From assembly GCF_010499245.1 (NCBI RefSeq), contig NZ_JAAGOW010000001.1, forward strand, positions 1,860,001 through 1,924,000: a stretch of DNA of 64,000 nucleotides. The letters run 5' to 3'. This stretch comes from Variovorax sp. WS11 (GTDB lineage: Bacteria; Pseudomonadota; Gammaproteobacteria; Burkholderiales; Burkholderiaceae_C). Position numbers and translations under genes: made by a program. Shown here in pieces: positions 58,408 through 64,000 of the stretch (positions within the stretch are counted from its first letter, which is position 1; each line of letters starts with the position of its first letter). The notes beneath the pieces are model-generated. The model saw nothing but the letters and a program-made list of their open reading frames with translations. It did not search any database and was not told where the DNA came from.

Positions 58408-59433
58408 TCAGGGCCCGTTGCCGCGCAAGGCCGCCGTCTGCTCGGCATACCCGTTCTCGATGCGCTGCAGCCGCGCCTGCCGCGCGGCTTCGTTGACCCA
58501 TTGAGCGCTCATCGCGCTCTGACGCGCCAGCTGGTAGGCCAGCTTGGCGGCCGGCAGCAACGAGCTGTTGTCGGCCGCCACGAAGCCCGCGAGGTCGTGC
58601 AGCGACTTGAGCACGGCGCGCTCGGCGTCGCCGCGCGGGCCCTTGCCGCGCGCGTACTCGACCAGGAAAGCCTGCACCTTCTTCTGGAACTCGGGGCCGT
58701 ACTCGCGCCGCACGACGATCTGGGCATGCGGGATCAGCTCCGATTCCCAGATCACCTGCAGGCGCTCGGCTTCGGCCGGGAACTGGAGCTTGAAGCGCTC
58801 GAAGTCGGCGGTGTTGTTGGTCGCCACGTCGGCCTCGCCGTTGGCCACGGCCAGGGCGGTGGCCTGGTGCGTGCCCACCACCTCGCTGGCGAAGCGGGTC
58901 TCCATCGCGATGTGGTTGGGCAAAAAGAGCTGCAGCTGCGGCACGATGAAGCCCGACACCGAGCGGCTCTCGCCGCGCGCCAGGCGCCAGCGCTCGGGCT
59001 CGGCCAGCAGGCCCTTGAGCGTGGTGCGGGGCCCGGTCTTGCGTGTGAGCAGCAGCGCGCGGTAGCCCGGCAGGCCGTCGTGGCGCGTGACCTGGGCGAC
59101 CACGCTCATGCGGCGCTGCGTGACCGTGTCGAGCGCCATCTTCCCCGACAGGAAGGCCATGTCGACCTGGTCGCGCTGGATGGCCTGCTCGAGCGCTTCG
59201 TAGGAGTTGACCGAGAGCACGCTGACCGGCCGGCCAATGGCGCGACTGAGGTCTGCCAGCAGCGGCTCCCAGTCGTTGCGCGACTCGAAGGCGCCGCCCA
59301 GCGGCAGGATGCCGAAACGCAGCGGGGCCTCGTCCGCAGCGGAGGCCGTCTGCATCGGGGCCGCGAACGCGAGGCCCAGCAAGGCGGCCAGGACGCAGCG
59401 CCACAGCAGCGCGAGCACGCGCCGTGCCATCAT
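58408..59433 (-). CDS. PhnD-like periplasmic binding protein (copy 2)
   Basis: A 341-residue paralogue of the previous gene with signal ALLWRCVLAALLGLAFAA, and the blocks LRFGILPLGGAFESRNDWEP, LSRAIGRPVSVLSVNSYEAL, GESRSVSGFIVPQLQLF and GEADVATNNTADFERF. I use ATG 59433 (ATG 59430 also fits); a longer frame to 59523 adds a tail with no signal character. It is first in the leftward pair and shares a 241-base divergent gap with the hybrid kinase. Ligands of this branch include phosphonates, phosphite and small organic acids; which one applies is unknown. Confidence 0.85.
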   Translation of the reverse strand: MMARRVLALLWRCVLAALLGLAFAAPMQTASAADEAPLRFGILPLGGAFESRNDWEPLLADLSRAIGRPVSVLSVNSYEALEQAIQRDQVDMAFLSGKMALDTVTQRRMSVVAQVTRHDGLPGYRALLLTRKTGPRTTLKGLLAEPERWRLARGESRSVSGFIVPQLQLFLPNHIAMETRFASEVVGTHQATALAVANGEADVATNNTADFERFKLQFPAEAERLQVIWESELIPHAQIVVRREYGPEFQKKVQAFLVEYARGKGPRGDAERAVLKSLHDLAGFVAADNSSLLPAAKLAYQLARQSAMSAQWVNEAARQARLQRIENGYAEQTAALRGNGP

Positions 59434-59674
59434 GCGCAGACGCTCGGCGGCGGGGCGGACGAATAGGACGAAAGAAGCACCATCGGCGCCATGGACGGGG
59501 ACCTGCATCTTCTTCTGGAACACGTTGGGCTGGGAACTCCGGCAACGGGCTGGTCAAAGCTGTTCAGTCGAGAACACAATTAGAAACCAACTTTGGCAGA
59601 TTCCGTGACATTTTCCTCTGGACATGTACTTCAGTCGGAGCCCGGCCCCGTGCCGGCGTCCCGCTGATACGCCG

Positions 59675-61558
59675 ATGAACTGGCCCTTCCGTGCCCTGCG
59701 CCTGCTGGTGCACCTGACGCTGGCCCAGCAGCTGGTGCTGCTGGCGCTCCTGCCCGCCACCGTGGCCACGCTGGGCGCGATCGCCGTGCTGACGCGCCAG
59801 CACCTCGCGAACGTGACCGAGCTGATGCGTGCCAACGCCCAGACCGTGGCGCTGCAGGTGGCCACCGTGGCCCAGTCGCAGCTGCAGCGCATGGACCGCC
59901 GCGCGATGCAGCGCACCGCGCAGTCCGGCAGCTACCAGCCGCATGTGCAGCAGGTGCAGATCTGGTCCGATGACGGCGAGATCCTGGCCAACTCCGAGAC
60001 CCAGGACCGCCAGCGCGGCGAAGGCCTGCAGGTGGTGGCGCCGATCGTCGCCGACGACGGCAAGCACGCCGGCAAGGTGATGGTGGAGATCAGCCTGGAC
60101 GCGGTGGAACGTGCCAAGCGTTCGGTCTGGCTCAACGTGGTGCTGGTGCTGGGCGCAAGCCTGGTGGGCGTTGGGCTGGCCGGCTGGTGGGCGGCGCGCC
60201 GCATCAGCGCGCCGATCCAGGCGCTGGGCGAGGCGGTGGACCGCCTGGGCGCCGGCGAGGAAGTGCAGGTGGCGGTCGAGGGCACGGCCGAGGTGCGGCG
60301 GCTGCAGCACGGCTTCAACGAGGCGGCCGCCGCGCTGTCGGAAAGCCGCGCCATGCTCGAGAGCCGCATCGCCAACGCCACCGCCGAGCTGGCCAGCAAG
60401 AACCAGCAGCTGGAGGTGGCGAGCCAGGCCAAGACCCGCCTGCTGGCCGCCGCCAGCCACGACCTGCGCCAGCCGCTGCACGCGCTCACGCTGTTCTCCG
60501 ACGGCCTGGCCAACGGCGAGACCGACCCGGTGCGCCTGCAGCGCATCGGCCACATCCGCGAATGCGTGGATTCGCTGGACCGCCTGTTCTCGGGCCTGCT
60601 CAACCTCTCGCAGCTCGATGCCGGCGTGCTGCAGCCGCAGTGGGCAGACTTTCCGCTCGACCAGCTGTTCGACGAGATCAGCCGCAACTTCCGGCCGGTG
60701 GCCGAGCAGCAGAATCTGCGGCTGGTGGTGCGCAAGACCGAGCTGTGGGTGCGCAGCGACTACGTGATGCTCTCGCGCATCCTCAACAACCTGGTGTCGA
60801 ACTCGCTGCGCCACACCACCGAAGGCGGCGTGCTGGTCGGCGCGCGCCGGCGCGGGCGAGGCGTGCGCATCGACGTCGTGGACACCGGCGTCGGCATCGC
60901 GGAACACCACCAGTCGCGCGTCTTCGAGGAGTTCTACCAGGTCGAGCCGCAGCCGCGCCAGGGCCGCGACGCAAGGGGCATGGGCCTGGGCCTGGCCACG
61001 GTGCAGCGGCTGGTGGCGCTGCTCAATACCCACGTCGAGCTGAGCTCGCGGCCGCACAAGGGCACCTGCGTGCGCGTCATGGTGCGCGGTGCCGATCCTG
61101 CGCTGCCGGCGCCGGGCGCGCTGCCGGCCACCCTGGGCGTCGACGAAGAGCCCAGCCTGCACGACGTGCGCGCCCTCGTGATCGACGACGAGCGCACCAT
61201 CCTCGAAGGACTGCAGGTGGTGCTCAGCAACTGGGGCGCCGAGGTGATGACCGCGCAGACGCGCGCCGAGGCGCTGGCCTTTGCCGACAGCTGGGACCGG
61301 CCGCCCGACCTGGTGGTGAGCGACCTGCTGCTGCAGGGCGGCGACAACGGCCTGGACGTGCTGGCCGCCCTGGAGCGCCATCCGCGCGGCATCGGCGCGG
61401 CTACCGCGCGCCTGCTGGTGACCGGCGAGACCAAGCCCGACCGCCTGCGCGAGGTCGCCAGCGCGGGGGTGGCCGTGCTCTACAAGCCGGTGTCGCCCAA
61501 GCTGCTGCGGCAGGCCATCGGCGCGCAGCTGGCGGCGGTGCGCCAGACCGCGGCCTGA
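59675..61558 (+). CDS. Hybrid sensor histidine kinase with C-terminal receiver
   Basis: A 627-residue membrane kinase. Helix 1 is at about 18-39 (QQLVLLALLPATVATLGAIA), a periplasmic sensor region at 40-150, helix 2 at about 153-173, then HAMP (RRISAPIQALGEAVDRLGAG). The phosphoacceptor block is AAASHDLRQPLHALTLFSD with His262. The ATPase domain has ILNNLVSNSLRHT (N box), VVDTGVGIAEHH (G1) and GMGLGLATVQRLV (G2). A receiver domain at about 510-625 carries VIDDERTI, the acceptor Asp in LVVSDLLLQG, and LYKPVSPKLL (Lys). ATG 59675 is preferred; ATG 59624 is in frame. It is divergent from two PhnD-like genes, the likely ligand presenters. No separate DNA-binding regulator is adjacent. Confidence 0.9.
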   Translation: MNWPFRALRLLVHLTLAQQLVLLALLPATVATLGAIAVLTRQHLANVTELMRANAQTVALQVATVAQSQLQRMDRRAMQRTAQSGSYQPHVQQVQIWSDDGEILANSETQDRQRGEGLQVVAPIVADDGKHAGKVMVEISLDAVERAKRSVWLNVVLVLGASLVGVGLAGWWAARRISAPIQALGEAVDRLGAGEEVQVAVEGTAEVRRLQHGFNEAAAALSESRAMLESRIANATAELASKNQQLEVASQAKTRLLAAASHDLRQPLHALTLFSDGLANGETDPVRLQRIGHIRECVDSLDRLFSGLLNLSQLDAGVLQPQWADFPLDQLFDEISRNFRPVAEQQNLRLVVRKTELWVRSDYVMLSRILNNLVSNSLRHTTEGGVLVGARRRGRGVRIDVVDTGVGIAEHHQSRVFEEFYQVEPQPRQGRDARGMGLGLATVQRLVALLNTHVELSSRPHKGTCVRVMVRGADPALPAPGALPATLGVDEEPSLHDVRALVIDDERTILEGLQVVLSNWGAEVMTAQTRAEALAFADSWDRPPDLVVSDLLLQGGDNGLDVLAALERHPRGIGAATARLLVTGETKPDRLREVASAGVAVLYKPVSPKLLRQAIGAQLAAVRQTAA

Positions 61559-61743
61559 GCGAATCGGCCGGCGCCGCTCCCCTCCGGGGCCGCATACGAA
61601 ATAAGGCATAGGCCGAGCGGCCGCGAGCGGGTGCCATCCAGCAGCGCAATCCGCCCGCCCGCGGTTCGACCTAAGCCCTCTGCCTTATCGCGCGGAGACA
61701 GCCGCGTCCGTACATTGGCTTCATCACCACAACGGTGCAGTTC

Positions 61744-62748
61744 ATGCTCGTGAATCCTTCCTCAGCGCTCCTTCGGGGGTTGCGTACCATCGCGGGCGTA
61801 CTCTGCGCGGCCGCGTTCGCCGCCGGCGCCCAGGCAGCCGGGCTTACGGTGCTGCTGGCCGACGACAACCCCGCTCACGCGGAATTCGTGCGCCTGCTGC
61901 GCGAATCGCAGGACGCGAGCAGCCGCTTCGAGCTGGTGCGCCTGCCCGCCGACGGCCTGCCCGCCGACCGGGTCGCCACCGGCGAGGAGCGCGCGAACGC
62001 CGGCGTGCGCACCCGCAGCCTGCGGCCCAGCGTCCCGGTGAACGTGCCGGTCACCATGGCGGTCGGCGTGGCCGCGGCGCGCAGCGCGATCGAGCGCCCC
62101 GGCCAGGATCCGCTGGTGCTCGCGATGCTCAGCCGTCTCGACTACGAAAGCCTCAAGGCCAGCCCCGCGCTCAAGCGCGGCGACCGCCAGGTCGGCGTGC
62201 TGCTGCGCGAGCCCGCCATGGCCGACCAGCTCGTGCTCATCGATGCCCTGCTGCCGCAAAAGCGCCGGCTCGGCGTGGTGGCGACTGCCGAATCGGAGCC
62301 GATCGTGCGCGAGCTGCAGCGCGCCGCCCAGGGCTGGGACCTGCAGGTCGAGTACGCGCCTGATGCCACGTCGCTGGCCTCGGTGCTGCGCGTGCTGGTG
62401 CCGCGCAGCGACGCGCTGATGGTGCTGCCCGACCTGATCGGCGACAGCCAGGCCGCCACCCTCTCGGTGCTGCGCGCCGGCGCCACCGCCGGCCTGCCGG
62501 TGTTCGGCACCAGCGACGGGCTGGTGCGTTCCGGCGGACTCGCGGCCGCGGTCTCCACGCCCGGGCAGCTCGCGCAGCAGGCGCGCGCGCTCGGCCAGAA
62601 GCTGGCCATGGGCCCGGTCGCGGGCGGCGTGCTGGTGGAGGCGGCGACGCCTTCCACGGTGCGCGTCAACGCCACCGTTGCGCGCGGGCTGGGCCTGCGC
62701 GTGCCCGAGGAGCGCGAGCTGACCGAGCGGGTGACCGCCGCCCGATGA
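61744..62748 (+). CDS. ABC-type periplasmic substrate-binding-like protein
   Basis: A 334-residue exported protein with signal LRTIAGVLCAAAFAAGAQAA. The body resembles the ABC_sub_bind (TrpX/BMP-like) fold: LTVLLADDNPAHAEFVRLLR, PLVLAMLSRLDYESL, DRQVGVLLREPAMADQLVLI, RLGVVATAESEPIVRELQRA and ATAGLPVFGTSDGLVRSGGL. ATG 61744 or 61735 are possible. It overlaps the downstream kinase gene by four bases (ATGA), so the two proteins are made together and probably act as a binding-protein/kinase pair. No transporter genes are present. Confidence 0.82.
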   Translation: MLVNPSSALLRGLRTIAGVLCAAAFAAGAQAAGLTVLLADDNPAHAEFVRLLRESQDASSRFELVRLPADGLPADRVATGEERANAGVRTRSLRPSVPVNVPVTMAVGVAAARSAIERPGQDPLVLAMLSRLDYESLKASPALKRGDRQVGVLLREPAMADQLVLIDALLPQKRRLGVVATAESEPIVRELQRAAQGWDLQVEYAPDATSLASVLRVLVPRSDALMVLPDLIGDSQAATLSVLRAGATAGLPVFGTSDGLVRSGGLAAAVSTPGQLAQQARALGQKLAMGPVAGGVLVEAATPSTVRVNATVARGLGLRVPEERELTERVTAAR

Positions 62749-64000
62749 CCCACTCCACCAGCCACGGCCTGGCCTTGCCCACCGCCGCACGCCCCTCCGA
62801 ACCCGCCGCCGACGGCCGGGCGGTGGTGGTCGGCGGCAGCCTGCAGCGCGACCTGTTCCGGCTCGGCGTGGTGCCCTGCGCGGCCGTGGCCCTGGCGCTC
62901 ACCGCCTGGTTCACCCACAGCCGCCTCGACACGCTGGAAGCCGCCTTCAATGCCGAGGGCCAGGCGGTGGCGCGCCAGGTGGCCGCGATGTCCGACCTGA
63001 GCCTCTATGCCGGCGACCTGCCCGCGCTGCAGAACGTGGCCAACGCGGCCCTGCGCGGCGGCCAGGTCACGCGGGTGGAGATCAGCAACAGCGCCGGCGT
63101 GTTTGTCACTGCCGGCTCCAAGGCCGCGCCCATGGGGCAGTTGCGCATGTTCACCGCGCCGGTGACGCTGCGCGAGGCCTCGAAGGCCAGCGCCTTCGCA
63201 CCCGAGGGTGCGACCGCCGCCGGCGACAAGCCCATCGGCCTGGTGCAGGCCTTCCGCGACACCACGGCCTACGCGCACGAGCGCACGCGCTCGCTGATGG
63301 CGGGCATCGGCATCGCGATGATTGCGCTGATCGCGGCCTGGGCCTGGGTGCGGCACACGGCGCGCACGGTCGCACAGCCGCTGCGCCGCATCTCGCGCAC
63401 CGTGGCCGCGCTGGAGGCCGGCCGCTTCGATGCGCGTTGCAACGTCGTCACGCGCGGCGGCAAGGCGCCGGCCGACGGCGAGGACGAGGCGCGCAGCGGG
63501 CAGCACGAGCTCGCCAACCTCGCGCACGACATCAACCGCCTGGCCGAACGCCTGCAGCGCAACCGCCAGCAGAGCGATGAGCAGGTGCGCGTCGCCACCG
63601 CCGTCGCGCTGCAGCGCATGGCCGAGGCCGAACAGGCCGCACTCTCGCGCGCCCGCTTCCTCGCAGCGGCCAGCCACGACCTGCGCCAGCCCCTGCACGC
63701 CATGGGCCTCTTCATCGACGGCCTGCTGCCCACCGCCAGCGCAACGCAGCGCCCTGCGGTGCTGCGGCTGCAGGAAGGCGCCGAGTTCATGGGCGTGCTG
63801 CTCGACGACCTGCTCGAGATCTCGCGGCTCGACGCGCAGGTGCTGACGCCGGCCATCGGCAACGTCTCGCTGGCGATGCTGTTCGACCAGCTCGGCGCCC
63901 AGCACGCGGCGCGCGCCGCCGCCTCGCAGGTGCGGCTGGTGTGGCGGGACCGCGGGCTCGCGGTGCGCTCCGACCCCGCCCTACTCCTGCGCATCATCGG
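62745..64000 (+). CDS. Sensor histidine kinase, cut by the window end
   Basis: The visible 418 codons start at ATG 62745. A first membrane helix is at about 45-62 (GVVPCAAVALALTAWFTHS), a periplasmic region follows with EAAFNAEGQAVARQVAAMSD, and a second helix is at about 187-204 (AGIGIAMIALIAAWAWVRHT). HAMP-like RRISRTVAALEAGRFDARC leads to a coiled coil and the phosphoacceptor block AAASHDLRQPLHAMGLFIDG, the same H-box type as the hybrid kinase upstream. The C-terminal ATPase domain lies mostly beyond the edge. Translational coupling to the binding protein gene supports a shared sensing role. A missing receiver or output domain cannot be judged here. Confidence 0.9.
   Translation, partial: MTHSTSHGLALPTAARPSEPAADGRAVVVGGSLQRDLFRLGVVPCAAVALALTAWFTHSRLDTLEAAFNAEGQAVARQVAAMSDLSLYAGDLPALQNVANAALRGGQVTRVEISNSAGVFVTAGSKAAPMGQLRMFTAPVTLREASKASAFAPEGATAAGDKPIGLVQAFRDTTAYAHERTRSLMAGIGIAMIALIAAWAWVRHTARTVAQPLRRISRTVAALEAGRFDARCNVVTRGGKAPADGEDEARSGQHELANLAHDINRLAERLQRNRQQSDEQVRVATAVALQRMAEAEQAALSRARFLAAASHDLRQPLHAMGLFIDGLLPTASATQRPAVLRLQEGAEFMGVLLDDLLEISRLDAQVLTPAIGNVSLAMLFDQLGAQHAARAAASQVRLVWRDRGLAVRSDPALLLRII

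Noticed and set aside
1..64000. CRISPR arrays, tRNA or rRNA genes, insertion sequences, integrases
   Set aside because: No regularly spaced repeats, cloverleaf-like sequence, rRNA-like conserved stretch or transposase/integrase motif was seen when reading both strands.

Overview
The window looks like the chromosome of a GC-rich betaproteobacterium, most likely Burkholderiales/Comamonadaceae (Variovorax- or Acidovorax-like). The grounds are strong GC bias at third codon positions, the type of T6SS cluster, a LuxR/RsaM/LuxI-type locus, PhnD-like solute-binding proteins and the general gene style. The genus is an inference. No rRNA, tRNA, CRISPR array, insertion sequence or phage integrase was seen.

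Layout. (1) 1-6.1 kb: a cut ribbon-helix-helix-like protein, psuG, a tightly overlapping four-gene catabolic operon (opine-dehydrogenase family, 3-hydroxyacyl-CoA dehydrogenase, alpha/beta hydrolase, quinone-oxidoreductase-like) and a phosphoglycolate phosphatase. (2) 6.2-8.2 kb: a decayed acyl-homoserine-lactone quorum-sensing locus. luxR is frameshifted, rsaM (DUF4902) is intact, a lux-box-like palindrome remains, luxI is cut to 67 codons, and a degenerate receiver gene abuts its broken end. (3) 8.6-11.4 kb: a TolB-like/TPR protein and a NarL-type response regulator, facing each other. (4) 11.6-52.2 kb: a complete type VI secretion system. Rightward units are a DotU-like/TssM-like pair and tssA-tssB-tssC-hcp; tssJ is leftward, as are a PP2C phosphatase and an FHA protein. 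A leftward block of about 30 kb then reads tssK-tssL-tssM-tagF-ppkA-mltA-like-unknown-hcp-like-tagJ-tssE-tssF-tssG-clpV, followed by an effector/spike island: a CNF-like candidate effector, two TPR methyltransferases, vgrG, a DUF2169 adaptor, a pentapeptide protein, DUF3540 and a DUF4150 PAAR-like tip. (5) 52.3-57.1 kb: an exported hydrolase, an Acg-type flavoprotein, a VOC protein, remnants of a haemagglutinin and of another gene, and a small membrane protein. (6) 57.4-64 kb: three periplasmic binding-protein genes interleaved with two histidine kinases that share an SHDLRQPLHA phosphoacceptor motif.

How the parts fit. TssJLM, TssA, TssK, TssEFG, the TssBC sheath, Hcp and ClpV make a full injection machine. 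PpkA, the PP2C phosphatase, the FHA protein and TagF form the threonine-phosphorylation switch known from H1-type systems. DUF2169, DUF3540, the pentapeptide protein and DUF4150 form a VgrG-loading and tip module. The best candidate for something new is the 365-residue gene between clpV and the methyltransferases: its GC[ST] cysteine and a histidine 15 residues later reproduce the Cys-His spacing of CNF1/VopC deamidases, and no recognisable immunity gene lies next to it. Frame breaks in vgrG/DUF2169 (Gly tract) and ppkA (Trp/Gly and Pro tracts) sit in simple G/C-rich repeats and may be real or sequencing errors.
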